A stretch of 64,000 bases of DNA from Sorangium cellulosum So ce56 (GCF_000067165.1 NC_010162.1:4360501-4424500), one strand, 5' to 3'; counted from the stretch's first letter, positions 1 through 9,041 are shown. Made by a program: numbers and translations. Notes: generated by a model not told the origin, from the letters alone.

Positions 1-138
1 CCGGGAGCGACAGTGGAGCACCACCCCGACGTTGACGCGCTCGCCGCGCTCGATGCGCGGGACCACGCGGAGCACCGCATAGGCGAAGGCCTCGCGGGCC
101 CCGAATCGGCCCGGAGGGCTAGCGCCTGGCCCGAGCAT
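1..138 (-). CDS. DUF3037 family protein, N-terminal part (runs off left edge)
   Basis: Reading the minus strand from an ATG at 138 gives about 46 residues before the window ends, including the run YAVLRVVPRIERGERVNVGV, which is typical of the start of DUF3037 proteins. The start overlaps the last 20 bases of the upstream HipA-like gene, so the two are translationally coupled. DUF3037 proteins are commonly encoded next to HipA-like proteins, which supports the call. Their function is unknown to me. Truncated by the window edge, not by mutation. Confidence 0.75.
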   Translation of the reverse strand, partial: MLGPGASPPGRFGAREAFAYAVLRVVPRIERGERVNVGVVLHCRSR

Positions 139-907
139 CGAGCGCCTCCTCCACGAATCCCCGCGGCGGAGCGAGGCGGCGGTTCAGATAGTCGGCGTAG
201 GCCGCGCGGCTCTCCTCGGGGTCCGTCGAGGGCGCCCGATCGACCAGCCACGCATCCGGGATCTCCGCGACGATGCCCGCGATCTTCTCGGGCGTGAGCA
301 GGGCGCTCTGCACGGCGTCCGCAGCCGCGATGTCGGTCGCATAGGGGAGCAGTATGTGGCTCTCGATCTGCGGGAAGCGATCGTGGGCCTCGGCCAGGGG
401 ATCGACGCCCTCGCTCCAGGCGTGATGGACGTACAGCGCCGCGCCGTGATCGATGAGCCAGAGCTTCCTGTGCCAGAGGAGCAGGTTCGGGTTGCGGGGA
501 GTGCGGTCCATGTTGCTGACGAAGGCGTCGAACCAGACCACGGCCGACGCGAGCGCCGGATCGAGCTTTCCGCCGGTGAACGGCTGGAACGCGAGCGACC
601 CGGGGAGGTAGTCGAGCGCGACGTTCAGGCCGGCGCTCGCCGAGAGTATCTTAGCGATCTCGGGGTCCGGCTCGGTGCGCCCGAACTCCACGTCGAGCTC
701 GATGAGGACGATCTCCGGCACTGGCAGCCCGAGGGCTCGCCCGATCTGCCCCGCGACGAGCTCCGCGATCAGGGCCTTCGGCCCCTGGCCGGCGCCGCGG
801 AGCTTCACCACGTAGAGGCCATCGTCGTCCGCCTCGACGATGGCCGGCACCGACCCGCCCTCACGGAGCGGGGCTACATAGCGGGTCGTGCGCACGGTCC
901 GGATCAT
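119..907 (-). CDS. HipA-like kinase-fold protein
   Basis: 262 residues. The sequence matches the short HipA-like family that pairs with DUF3037. It has an N-terminal segment with VVKLRGAGQGPKALIAELVA (residues about 33-52), resembling the nucleotide-binding lobe, and a later WFDAFVSNMDRTPRNPNLLL stretch followed by LWLIDHGAAL, which resembles the HipA catalytic loop (N-D-R-x-x-x-N) and metal-binding Asp. The family is related to Ser/Thr kinases; whether this protein phosphorylates anything is unknown. A GAGG Shine-Dalgarno lies 7 bases before the ATG. It is followed by an overlapping DUF3037 gene. No HipB-like DNA-binding partner is visible, so calling it a toxin would be unsupported. It is separated from the amidase gene by 162 bases without a gene, and probably lies outside the polyketide cluster. 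Confidence 0.75.
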   Translation of the reverse strand: MIRTVRTTRYVAPLREGGSVPAIVEADDDGLYVVKLRGAGQGPKALIAELVAGQIGRALGLPVPEIVLIELDVEFGRTEPDPEIAKILSASAGLNVALDYLPGSLAFQPFTGGKLDPALASAVVWFDAFVSNMDRTPRNPNLLLWHRKLWLIDHGAALYVHHAWSEGVDPLAEAHDRFPQIESHILLPYATDIAAADAVQSALLTPEKIAGIVAEIPDAWLVDRAPSTDPEESRAAYADYLNRRLAPPRGFVEEALDARARR

Positions 908-1069
908 TCGGCACCTCGGGAGCGGAGCATATGCGTCTTCCGATCCCTGTCGAATCCATTCACCATTTTTACCTGATCATCCCATGCATCGATGAATGTC
1001 GGCCATCCGGGGCCGATCCTACTCCATCGCCAGCGCGGAAGGAAATCAACCTGAAGAGCGCCGGGTCGG

Positions 1070-2479
1070 TCACGCCGTGCGGAGCTGGCCGATCGTGTCG
1101 GCGATGAACCGCGCGGCGCGCAGGAGGCTCGCGTCCTGTCCGTGCTTCCCGACGACCTGCACGCCTACGGGCAACCCGTCCTTGCTCCTGCCGACAGGGA
1201 TCACGACGCTCGGGTTGCCGAGCAGATTCACGAAGAAGGCGAATCCACCGACCGCGTTCCAGTATTCGACCTTCTTCTCTTTCCCGTTCACCGTCATGGG
1301 GACGGAGCGGCCAGTCTTTTGATGGCGGATGGCGACCGACGGAGTCGCGGGGACCACCCAACAATCGTATGCTTCAATGAAGCTCTCGAAGCGCCCCGAC
1401 AGCTCGCGCTGCTCCGCCTTGAGCCTGGCGTAGCTGCCATCGAGCCCGCCGCGGAACGCCGAGCGCATCCACTCGAACATCCAGAACAAGCGATAGAACG
1501 CCGCGTCGGTCTCCTTCGTCTTGAATTCGTACATGTTCAGCATGAAATAGCTCAGGTTCGTCTTCCAGAGATCGAACGGAGAGGCGACCTTCTCGACCTG
1601 CGCCGCGCTCCCGCGCAGCGCGTCGAACGCCCTCTCGAGCTCCGCCGTTACCGCGTCGTCCATGGGGAAGGCGAACTCGTGCGTCCACGCGACGCGGGGC
1701 GGTGGAGCGCTCGTCGCGGCCGAGCATGACTCGCCGGAGAGCACATCGTAGCAGAGCATGAGATCGCGCACCGAGCGCGCGATCGGCCCGATCACCGTCA
1801 GGTGATCTTCCCGGCGAGGGGCGGCGTCGAGCGGAAACGCCGGCCCGTCCGACGGCACCTTCCGCAGCGACGGCTTGAAGCCGTAGACGCCGCAGTAGCT
1901 CGCGGGCACGCGGATGCTCCCGCCCGTGTCGGTCCCGATGCCGAGCGCGGAGAGCCCGAGCGCCACCGCCGCGGCCTCGCCGCCGGAGCTGCCGCCCGAC
2001 GTCCGCGTGTTCTCCCACGGATTGTTCGTGGTCCCGAAGATGGGGTTGCTCGTCTGCAGGTCGCCGCACAAGGTCGAGCAGTTCGTCTTGCCGATCACGA
2101 TCGCGCCGGCCTCCTGGATCCGGTCGATGGCAGCTGCGTCGCGCTCCGGGACGAAATCGCGGAGCCGCTCGTGGCCGGCGGTGGTCCGGAGGCCGGCGGT
2201 GTGCAGGGCGTCCTTCACTGTCACCGGGACGCCGTGCAGCGGTCCGACGGCCTCGCCGCGCGCGAGCGCGAGGTCGGCCGCGCGTGCTCGCGCGCGGGCG
2301 CGCTCCTTGTCCAGCGTTACGATCGCGTTGACCGCGCCGTTCAGCCGCTCGATGCGCGCATAGCACGCCTCGACGACATCAGCGGCGGAGAGGCTCCGCT
2401 GCCGGATCGCCTCCGCCAGCGCGGAGGCGTCGTAATTTACCAGATTGTCCGCAAGCGTCATCGGCCCGGACCCTTTCAT
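1070..2479 (-). CDS. Amidase-signature family hydrolase (GatA-like)
   Basis: 469 residues, the normal length for this family. The Ser-cisSer-Lys triad can be placed: Lys89 in GVPVTVKDAL, the cis-Ser near 164 in TSGGSSGGEAA, and the nucleophile Ser188 in GTDTGGSIRVPAS. The family hydrolyses amides or transfers ammonia. No GatB or GatC gene is nearby, so a free-standing amidase is more likely than a tRNA amidotransferase subunit. The start codon overlaps the stop of the DUF4180 gene (ATGA at 2476-2479), which supports this ATG over an internal Met seven codons later. It lies at the tail of the leftward gene row behind the beta-branching cassette. It could process an amide of the polyketide, since the rightward operon carries an amidotransferase, but the sequence does not show that. 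Confidence 0.85.
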   Translation of the reverse strand: MKGSGPMTLADNLVNYDASALAEAIRQRSLSAADVVEACYARIERLNGAVNAIVTLDKERARARARAADLALARGEAVGPLHGVPVTVKDALHTAGLRTTAGHERLRDFVPERDAAAIDRIQEAGAIVIGKTNCSTLCGDLQTSNPIFGTTNNPWENTRTSGGSSGGEAAAVALGLSALGIGTDTGGSIRVPASYCGVYGFKPSLRKVPSDGPAFPLDAAPRREDHLTVIGPIARSVRDLMLCYDVLSGESCSAATSAPPPRVAWTHEFAFPMDDAVTAELERAFDALRGSAAQVEKVASPFDLWKTNLSYFMLNMYEFKTKETDAAFYRLFWMFEWMRSAFRGGLDGSYARLKAEQRELSGRFESFIEAYDCWVVPATPSVAIRHQKTGRSVPMTVNGKEKKVEYWNAVGGFAFFVNLLGNPSVVIPVGRSKDGLPVGVQVVGKHGQDASLLRAARFIADTIGQLRTA

Positions 2480-2841
2480 GCGTGGTGGCTGAAATATCGA
2501 ATCGCCTCTTCCACGTCATGGACGAAGAAGATGTGTTGCCCTCGATTGCACTCGGCGATGAAGGCGTGAAGGGTGTCGCCGGGGTATTTCGAGAAATCGC
2601 CGAGGATCGCGACGCGGATACGGTAGTTGACGAAGATCTGCAAGAGCTCACCTGCGATCCCGGTCTTCAGGCGGAAGAAGTCGGGGTCGAAGCAGGTCTC
2701 GTCGATCGCGATGCCGGCCACGTCGGTGTAGCCGTGCCCCACCATCACGTCGAGCGCGTCCTGCCGTGCGCGGATGGGCTTGTCCGTCGAGGTGACATGG
2801 ACGATCCGCAGCGAGCCTCTCTCGATCAACTCCGTTCCCAT
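2476..2841 (-). CDS. DUF4180 domain protein
   Basis: 121 residues covering the whole DUF4180 family, with the characteristic core DETCFDPDFFRLKTGIAGEL followed by QIFVNYRIRVAILGDFSKYP and a C-terminal HIFFVHDVEEAIRYF. The start at 2841 is chosen because AAGGAG lies 8 bases upstream and the family begins here. The frame stays open further upstream, but only across the end of the neighbouring gene. The biochemical role is unknown. It is tightly placed between the CHAT-like gene (29 bases) and the amidase gene (4-base overlap), so all three are probably co-transcribed. Confidence 0.8.
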   Translation of the reverse strand: MGTELIERGSLRIVHVTSTDKPIRARQDALDVMVGHGYTDVAGIAIDETCFDPDFFRLKTGIAGELLQIFVNYRIRVAILGDFSKYPGDTLHAFIAECNRGQHIFFVHDVEEAIRYFSHHA

Positions 2842-2849
2842 ATCGATAT

Positions 2850-2855
2850 CTCCTT
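2850..2855 (-). promoter_or_regulatory. Strong Shine-Dalgarno (AAGGAG) of the DUF4180 gene
   Basis: AAGGAG on the minus strand, 8 bases before the ATG at 2841. This site decides the start of the DUF4180 gene against the longer upstream reading frame. Confidence 0.75.
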
Positions 2856-2870
2856 CGGCGTGGCGGTGCC

Positions 2871-5800
2871 CTAGGGGCGAGCGATCCCCTCGGGCAGCTC
2901 GCGCTCGATGCGCCGCTCGAACTCCTTTTCGCCGAGCTTGCCGCGCAGATCGAGGAGCCGCGTCCGCAGGCGCTCGACGAACGGCGCCTGCTGCGTCTCT
3001 AGGGCGCGCGTCCACAGCGCGCAGTAGTCGCGCAGAGCGTCGGCGTAGCTCCCCTGCTCATAGCGCACGTCGGCCTGCAGCGCCTCGAGCGAGTCGCCGA
3101 ACCGCTTCGCGTCATCCATCGCCTTCAGTCGGTCCAGCGCCGACTGCGCGCCGGCGAAGGCGCCCCGCGCGGCGCGCGCCACGGCGACGTCGAAGAGCTG
3201 CTGCGCCTGGAACCCGGGCGGCGCGTCCGCGTACGGGATGTCGTGGAGGATCTCGTCCTCGAGACGCAGCGCCGCCCCCGCGTCGCCGAGCTCGACGTGA
3301 CAGCGCGCGAGCGACCTGAGCGCCTGAACGGCGGCCGGCCACGCCCCGATGCGCTTGTAGAAGCGGTGAGCCTTCTCGTCGACGGCGATGGCCGTCGCCC
3401 AGTCCTGCCGGGCGCGGTAGAGCGCGTCGAGGAAGGTGGCGACCTGCTGGAACTGGCGCGCGCGGCGCAGCTCGATGGGCTCCGGCAGCGCGTCGAGCCA
3501 CCGCTGCCAGGCGGCGGCCCCCTCGCACAGCGCCCGGTCGGCAGCGGCGCCGCTCGCGCCGAGCGCCTGTAGCGCGACGACCAGCCAGGCCAGCGAAGCC
3601 TCCGGCGGCGCCTCGCCGTCCACGTCGGGCACAGGCGACCGCTGCACGAGGCGGAGCGACCACGCGGCGCCCTCCGCTCCGAGCTGGGCCTGGCGCAAGA
3701 GCTGGTTGAACGCGTGCATCACGCCGAGGAAGCCGCGGAGATCGCCCGCGAACCAGAGGCGCTCGAAATGCGCGACCCAGTGCCGCCGGTTCATCAGGAG
3801 ATAGTGCGTGAGCGCGGGGTTGGCCCGGCCCTGCAGGTGCGCGCTCAGGATCCGCAGCCCCTCGCAGAGCGTCTGGCTGAGCTCGAGCTCCGCGTCGGCC
3901 GAGCCGCCGTCCCAGCGCTCGCTTCGGCCGGCGAGCTCCAGGAAGGCGCGGCACCGCGGGTCGATCATCCGGCCGTGCGGGAGTCGCACGAGGAACCCAC
4001 GCCGCTCCCACAGCGCGAGCCCCTGGGAGAAGACGGCGGACTCGTCGCCCAGCCGCGCCAGGAGCCTCTTCGCCGGCGCGAACGGCATCTTTTGATCGAC
4101 GGCCACCATCAGGATCTCGAGGAGCAGGCCGTCGACCTGCGCGCACGCGAGGAGCAGGCTCCTCCAGGGCTGCGGCATCTCAGCCCACTGCCACCCGTAG
4201 AACGCCTCGACCGGGGCGTGCCCCGTCGGGACGCGCGATCGTACCCCGTCGGCGACGCCCCTCACCGAGCCGTCGCGCAGGAGGCGGACCGCGCACTCGA
4301 GGAGGAACGGGTGGCCTCGCGTCGCCGCGAGGAGCGCGGGCCAGTCCGCGTCGCGGTCCCGGCCCTGGAGGTCGCGCGCGCGGAGCTCGTCGGCCGCCAG
4401 CGCCTGCTGCTCGTCGGCGGAGAGCGGAGCCACCGGGAGCTCGACGAAGTCCGGCGCGAGAGCGGCGGCCTTGGTCGCCCCGATCGTGACCACGACGTGT
4501 CCGGCCGCGAGGAGCTCGCGGACGAACTCGAGCAACGGGCCGGCGGCTGCCCCCGGCGCACCGTTGGCGCGATGGGCGGCGCGATCCACGTCGTCGAGCG
4601 CGAAGCAGCAGCGGAGCTTCGCGAGCGCGACCCTCGTCTCGGCCTTTCGATCTGGCGCGAGCCCGAGGACCGGCGCGATCATCTCGAGTATGTCGTCCAC
4701 CGAGTACGGTTCGGCGCCAAAGTCGAAGTAGAAGGCGAAGTCGACCGCGTCGCGCTGCGCGAGGTACAGCGCGACGCGGTGCGCGGCGTGAGACTTGCCG
4801 GCGCCGGGCTCGCCCGTCAGCGCGATCGCGCGCCGGCCCCGGGCGATGGCGCCGAGCGCGGCGACCGCGACGCCGTCGCCGGCGTGCCGGAGGAGGGGCG
4901 GCAGGAGCGTCGCGTGAAAGCCGAGCAGACGGCGCCGTGCGCGCGCGAGCGCCTGCGATTCTTCGAGGCTCGCGCGCGCCTGCGCCTGCGCGAAGAACGA
5001 GACGGACTGCCCGCCGTAGTGGACGAGCAGGGGCCAGGCGTGGAACGGGCGCGGCTCCGACGTGAAGCGCGATGCCTCCGCGCGCTCGCAGAGCGCGCGC
5101 CGGGCGTCGACCACCGCCTCGCCGAGCGTGAGGCCCGCGGCCAGGCGCGTGTAGACTTCCTGGAAGCATCGTCCGCTCGTCCACGGATCGGCTGCGTACG
5201 CCGCGGCGATGACGTTGCCGAGGGACGCGTCGCGCGCGGCGCTCGCGACGGCGCTCACCGCCGCGGGCACAGCGACGGGGTGGGCGCCGTCGAAGGCTCC
5301 GCGGGTGTCGACCGCGAGCGCCGCCACCTTGCTGCGCACGAGCGCCCAGGCGAGCTCCGCCACCGCCACGCGCTCGAACGGGCCGTCGGGCCCGCCGAGG
5401 AGCACGCTGGCGATGCCGCCGTCGAGGACGATCGGCCCATCGTAGTGGAGGACGTGCACCGGGCGCCGGCGATCGACGAGGCGCGCCTGGAGCTCGGCCC
5501 AGCCCGCGGGGAAGATCTCGTAGTCGACGGCCCCCTCGGCGCCGAGCGACTCCGCGGCCCACTCGAGCGCGTGGCTCGAGGCGAACGGCAGGAGATCGCG
5601 GAGAGCCCTCGACACGACGTGGAGGATCCGCAAGGGCGCGTCGGGCGGGGGTTGCGGCGCCGGCGCGTCGCCCCGCATCTGCGCCTTCAACGCGGCCACC
5701 GCCTCCGGCTCCGGCGGCGTCACGCCCAGCTCGTAGGCGATCTGAGAATCGTCCTCCGAGCGCCCTCCGCGATGAAAGCGGCGGACGAAGTGCGCCGCCA

Positions 5801-6206
5801 GCGTCGACCACGGCTGGTCGGCGCCCGGCAGCACCATGAGCTCCCACGGCGCCGCGAGGAACGAGGCGCGCGACGACTCGATGAGGACGCCGACGCGGCG
5901 CGGCTCGCGCTCCCCGATCGCCGTGGCGAGCGCGGCGGGGCGCTCCTCGCCGTTCGCGAGGCGCTCGCCCATCGCCCGCCCTACGTCGGCGATGGCGCTC
6001 GCGACGCCGCGATCGTCGGGCGGCAGCGCCGTGGTCTGGGGATACTCCGCGAAGTACCAGGCGAGCCGTGCGTCGAGCTCGGCGCCGGCGAGCGCGGCGT
6101 TCGCCGAGGCGGCGAAGGTCTCCTTTCCCGCGGGGCGTTCGATCGAGATGTCGATCGCGTCTTCCCGCTCGCCCGCGCCGGGCCTGTCGACGATTCTCAC
6201 GTGCAT
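2871..6206 (-). CDS. CHAT-like / STAND ATPase / TPR protein, probably catalytically dead CHAT
   Basis: 1111 residues in three parts. Residues about 1-385 look like a CHAT (caspase-like) domain, with the family landmark SFLAAPWELMVLPG and a later VLHYDGPIVLDGG strand. A P-loop ATPase follows, with Walker A GEPGAGKS near residue 465, Walker B CFALDDVD and a GHPFLLECAV helix, as in STAND/NACHT-type switches. The C-terminal third (about 850-1100) is helical and TPR-like. In CHAT proteases the catalytic His lies in a GHG-like motif and the Cys in an NACES-like motif. The equivalent segments here read DGPIVLD and AVDTRGA, so neither residue seems present. GAGGA lies 4 bases before the ATG, 41 bases after the ECH2 gene. 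It may act as a signalling or defence switch. No link to polyketide synthesis is evident. Confidence 0.7.
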   Translation of the reverse strand: MHVRIVDRPGAGEREDAIDISIERPAGKETFAASANAALAGAELDARLAWYFAEYPQTTALPPDDRGVASAIADVGRAMGERLANGEERPAALATAIGEREPRRVGVLIESSRASFLAAPWELMVLPGADQPWSTLAAHFVRRFHRGGRSEDDSQIAYELGVTPPEPEAVAALKAQMRGDAPAPQPPPDAPLRILHVVSRALRDLLPFASSHALEWAAESLGAEGAVDYEIFPAGWAELQARLVDRRRPVHVLHYDGPIVLDGGIASVLLGGPDGPFERVAVAELAWALVRSKVAALAVDTRGAFDGAHPVAVPAAVSAVASAARDASLGNVIAAAYAADPWTSGRCFQEVYTRLAAGLTLGEAVVDARRALCERAEASRFTSEPRPFHAWPLLVHYGGQSVSFFAQAQARASLEESQALARARRRLLGFHATLLPPLLRHAGDGVAVAALGAIARGRRAIALTGEPGAGKSHAAHRVALYLAQRDAVDFAFYFDFGAEPYSVDDILEMIAPVLGLAPDRKAETRVALAKLRCCFALDDVDRAAHRANGAPGAAAGPLLEFVRELLAAGHVVVTIGATKAAALAPDFVELPVAPLSADEQQALAADELRARDLQGRDRDADWPALLAATRGHPFLLECAVRLLRDGSVRGVADGVRSRVPTGHAPVEAFYGWQWAEMPQPWRSLLLACAQVDGLLLEILMVAVDQKMPFAPAKRLLARLGDESAVFSQGLALWERRGFLVRLPHGRMIDPRCRAFLELAGRSERWDGGSADAELELSQTLCEGLRILSAHLQGRANPALTHYLLMNRRHWVAHFERLWFAGDLRGFLGVMHAFNQLLRQAQLGAEGAAWSLRLVQRSPVPDVDGEAPPEASLAWLVVALQALGASGAAADRALCEGAAAWQRWLDALPEPIELRRARQFQQVATFLDALYRARQDWATAIAVDEKAHRFYKRIGAWPAAVQALRSLARCHVELGDAGAALRLEDEILHDIPYADAPPGFQAQQLFDVAVARAARGAFAGAQSALDRLKAMDDAKRFGDSLEALQADVRYEQGSYADALRDYCALWTRALETQQAPFVERLRTRLLDLRGKLGEKEFERRIERELPEGIARP

Positions 6207-6247
6207 CTCGTCCTCGATGACCTAACGATCGCGGGGCTCGCCGGGCG

Positions 6248-6997
6248 CTACGCTCCGAAGCGGGACTTGATCCGCTCCCGGACCTCGGGGTGATGAAAGG
6301 TCTGCTCATGCATGGCGACCTCCATGTCGGCGACCACGGGGAGCCGTGCTCGGAGATCGGCGACCAGGTGGCTCTTCAGGATGACGAGCGAGCGGCGCGG
6401 CTTCTCCGCGAGCTGTCGCGCGAGCTGGTACGCGTGCGGCAGCACCTCCGCCCTCGGCACGACCGGGAACGACACGCCCCGCTGGGCCAGCTCGGCGCCC
6501 CGGTAGCTCCCCGCCGTCATGAGCATCTCCTGCGCCAGCGGGAGGCCCAGCTTCTCGCGCAAGATGAGCGTCGAGCCGAAGCCGGGCGTGAATCCGTATT
6601 TCATGAAGTTGGCGGTGTAGACGCTCTCGCGGCTGAGGACGACGAAGTCGGCGAACAGGCCGAGCGCGAAGCCGCCGCCGATCCCGTGCCCTTGCATGGC
6701 GGAGATCACCGGCACCTCGCAGGCGAGCGGGAGGTGGTAGATCGGCGTGTCGGTGAACTTCCCCTGCCCACCGGAGAGGCTCAGGAGCCCCTCCTGCGTG
6801 CCTCCCGAGCAGAAGTAGGTGTCGTACCCGGTGACGACGACGACCTTGCAATCCGGATCGGACGCCACGCGACGGAACGCGTCCACCAGCCCGGCGCAGA
6901 TCCCCTCGGAGAACGTGTTCTTGTACGTGCGATCTTCCATCTTGATCTGCACGATGGAAGGCTCGACGGTCGTGAGGTGAACGACGGGCGTTGCCAT
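6248..6997 (-). CDS. Enoyl-CoA-hydratase-like decarboxylase of beta-branching (ECH2, PksI-like)
   Basis: 249 residues from the ATG at 6997, which lies one base after the stop of ECH1 with a GGGAG upstream. The longer frame would begin inside ECH1 and is rejected. The sequence is strongly PksI-like, with GYDTYFCSGGTQEGL (first oxyanion-hole segment), MQGHGIGGGFALGLFAD (second), SVYTANFMKYGFTPGFGS, and the C-terminal HEQTFHHPEVRERIK. In this family ECH2 decarboxylates the 3-methylglutaconyl-ACP type intermediate made by ECH1, leaving a beta-methyl (or exomethylene) branch. It is the last gene of the cassette and should act on chains held on the tandem ACPs of modules 1 and 6. Confidence 0.93.
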   Translation of the reverse strand: MATPVVHLTTVEPSIVQIKMEDRTYKNTFSEGICAGLVDAFRRVASDPDCKVVVVTGYDTYFCSGGTQEGLLSLSGGQGKFTDTPIYHLPLACEVPVISAMQGHGIGGGFALGLFADFVVLSRESVYTANFMKYGFTPGFGSTLILREKLGLPLAQEMLMTAGSYRGAELAQRGVSFPVVPRAEVLPHAYQLARQLAEKPRRSLVILKSHLVADLRARLPVVADMEVAMHEQTFHHPEVRERIKSRFGA

Positions 6998-6998
6998 G

Positions 6999-7775
6999 TT
7001 AGGGGCGCTCCCAGGGGAAGATCCCCTCATCGACGTAGCGCATGATGCCCTCGATGTTGCGCGGATCGGAGAACACCTCCTTGTTCGTCGCGAGCGCCAG
7101 CGGCCGGCTCGCGGCGACGGCGCCGCCGAGGGCTGACGAGAACCGCTTGTAGCGGGCTACCGCGGTCTTGCTCAACCTCCGGAGGCGCGAGAGGTGCCGC
7201 CGGAGGAGCGCGTCGCTGTTCGCGTCGTACGCGTCGACGAGACCGTACGCCGCGGCTTGTGACACGTCGAGCGGATGAGTCATGAGGGTCATATAGTGCG
7301 CCTTCTGGAAGCCCACGCGGCGCACAAGGAACGGCATGACGCAGGCCGGGATCAACCCGAAGAGGAGCTCGGAGAGGCTGAACGTCGCTGTCGCGTCGGC
7401 GACCACGATGTCGCTCGCCGCGACGAAGCCGATGCCGCCGGCGTTCGCCTTCCCGCGCACGTGCGAGATCACGACGTACGGGCCGGTGGTGAGCCGCATC
7501 CAGAGGTCGTACAGCGGCTCGGGGCCGCGCATTACGCCCTGCGCCGCCCGTATTGCCGAGAAGTCGGCGCCGAAGCAGAACGTCTCCGGGAGCCCCTCGA
7601 TCACCACGATGGTCGCGGCGTCCTCGCAGCGATCGAGCACGTCGGAACATTCGTCGATCAGCCGATCGTCGATCGTGTTCTGCGCCTCGGGTCGGTGGAT
7701 CTGCATGAAGCAGATCCCGTCCTGGTTCCTGACGCGCAGCGTCTGGTAGGGAGGGACGGCGGTCACGGCGTCCAC
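6999..7775 (-). CDS. Enoyl-CoA-hydratase-like dehydratase of beta-branching (ECH1, PksH-like)
   Basis: 258 residues of the crotonase fold. ETFCFGADFSAI and GKANAGGIGFVAASDIV give the two oxyanion-hole segments, and the LFGLIPACVMPFLVRRVG region matches PksH-type enzymes. It dehydrates the HMG-type branched intermediate on the PKS ACP, before decarboxylation by ECH2. The start codon overlaps the end of the HMGS gene by 13 bases, and the stop is one base before the ECH2 start, so the three are translationally coupled. Confidence 0.92.
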   Translation of the reverse strand: MDAVTAVPPYQTLRVRNQDGICFMQIHRPEAQNTIDDRLIDECSDVLDRCEDAATIVVIEGLPETFCFGADFSAIRAAQGVMRGPEPLYDLWMRLTTGPYVVISHVRGKANAGGIGFVAASDIVVADATATFSLSELLFGLIPACVMPFLVRRVGFQKAHYMTLMTHPLDVSQAAAYGLVDAYDANSDALLRRHLSRLRRLSKTAVARYKRFSSALGGAVAASRPLALATNKEVFSDPRNIEGIMRYVDEGIFPWERP

Positions 7776-9025
7776 TCGTACTCGCGGTGGAAGTTCGCTA
7801 CCGCCCGGAGCTTCAGACGGCGCTCCCCTTCGCGGACCGGCTTCGCCGCCGGCAGGCCTGCCTCGCGCACCTCGACGTCCCGCGTGCCGAACCGGAGCTG
7901 GCTATTTCCGCGGATCAGGTAATCGTACTCTGCGATCGACAACGGGTGACGGTCGTCGAGCTGCCGGCCGATGCGGAGCTCGCGCACGGCTTCCTGCCCC
8001 TCGCGGCGTACGACGCCGCTCAGGAACTCGGAACAGCACCCCGAGCCGTACGAGAAATACCCGATGCGCTCCGGTGCCTGGAAGTCGCCGTGGGCGATCG
8101 TGCTCACGAGCGACAGCAGCGACGTGGCGCCCATGATGTTGCCGACGCGCTGGCAGTAGACGAGCCCCGGGCTCACGCGCCGCGCGAAGTCCTCCTCGAT
8201 CTCCGCCGGCTTCGCCCGCGCCATCTTGCGCATCATGGTGCGGTGCGCGCCCTTCACCATCCCGCCGAACGGCGTGTGGAACGCCAGGTATCCGAACGAG
8301 CGCACGTAATCGACGTCGCGGACCCTCTTCTTGTATTCGAGGAATGCGTTCTCGCAGCAGTCGAGGTACGAGAGCAGCGATAGATCGGCGTCGCCAGCCT
8401 CGATGTCGGGAGCCGGACGGCACGTATCCATCACCTCGTAGCCGTAGTAACCGCTGGCCCCAACGTCAAGCTGGAAGACGCGCGGGCGATCGCTGACGAG
8501 GAGCGCGACGGCGCCGGCGCCGGCGCTAGGCTCCGCGAACGCCGCCTCCGGCGCCGGCGCGTCCGCGCCCTCGGCCACCATGTAGCGCGAGATGTCCGTC
8601 GCCACGACCAGCGCCTTCGCCCCGGGCGACACCTGCGAGAGCACGAAGCTCACGGCCGCCTGGAGCCCAGCGGTTCCGGAGTAGCAGGCCTGCTTGATCT
8701 CGAAGAGACGGCAGTTGCGACTCAGCCTCAGGTGATGGTGCAGGTACGTGCTGATCGACTTGCCGAAGTCGATGCCCGACTCCGTGCACGTGATCAGCAT
8801 CTCGATACGATCCTTCTCCGCGGTGGAGAGCGCGTCGACGATCGGCCGCGCGGCGTTCGCGCCGAACGTCACAGGATCCTCGTAGGGCAGGGCGACCGTC
8901 TTCTCCATCATCAGGAGCCCCTGGAAGCGGCCCGCATCCAGCTTCCGGTGTCGCGCGAGCTGCGCAACGTCGAGGCACGCCGTCCCGCAGAACGCGTTTA
9001 TCGCTTCGATTCCTACTGCCATCAT
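7763..9025 (-). CDS. HMG-CoA-synthase-like beta-branching enzyme (PksG-like)
   Basis: 420 residues. The catalytic Cys is 114 in FEIKQACYSGTAGLQ, the general-acid Glu is 82 in TCTESGIDFGKS, and the His lies in FGYLAFHTPFGGMVKGAHR. It adds an acetyl carbanion from the donor ACP to the beta-keto group of the PKS-bound chain. AGGGAG lies 7 bases before the ATG, 16 bases after the decarboxylating KS gene. A second Met directly follows the first, so the start could be one codon later. Its partners are the KS-less donor ACP at 10252-10500 and the Trp-tagged tandem ACPs in modules 1 and 6. Confidence 0.95.
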   Translation of the reverse strand: MMAVGIEAINAFCGTACLDVAQLARHRKLDAGRFQGLLMMEKTVALPYEDPVTFGANAARPIVDALSTAEKDRIEMLITCTESGIDFGKSISTYLHHHLRLSRNCRLFEIKQACYSGTAGLQAAVSFVLSQVSPGAKALVVATDISRYMVAEGADAPAPEAAFAEPSAGAGAVALLVSDRPRVFQLDVGASGYYGYEVMDTCRPAPDIEAGDADLSLLSYLDCCENAFLEYKKRVRDVDYVRSFGYLAFHTPFGGMVKGAHRTMMRKMARAKPAEIEEDFARRVSPGLVYCQRVGNIMGATSLLSLVSTIAHGDFQAPERIGYFSYGSGCCSEFLSGVVRREGQEAVRELRIGRQLDDRHPLSIAEYDYLIRGNSQLRFGTRDVEVREAGLPAAKPVREGERRLKLRAVANFHREYEWTP

Positions 9026-9041
9026 GCCGCCGCTCCCTAGA

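Noticed and set aside
119..907. HipA toxin of a HipBA toxin-antitoxin pair
   Set aside because: No HipB-like helix-turn-helix gene is adjacent, and the DUF3037 partner points to a different HipA-like subfamily.
2871..6206. CHAT protease of a type III CRISPR (Craspase-like) system
   Set aside because: No cas gene or array is present, and the catalytic residues appear to be missing.
3714..6293. Plus-strand open frame of 859 codons opposite the CHAT-like gene
   Set aside because: Composition is Arg/Glu-rich with no motif, and the minus strand has a coherent three-domain protein with a ribosome site.
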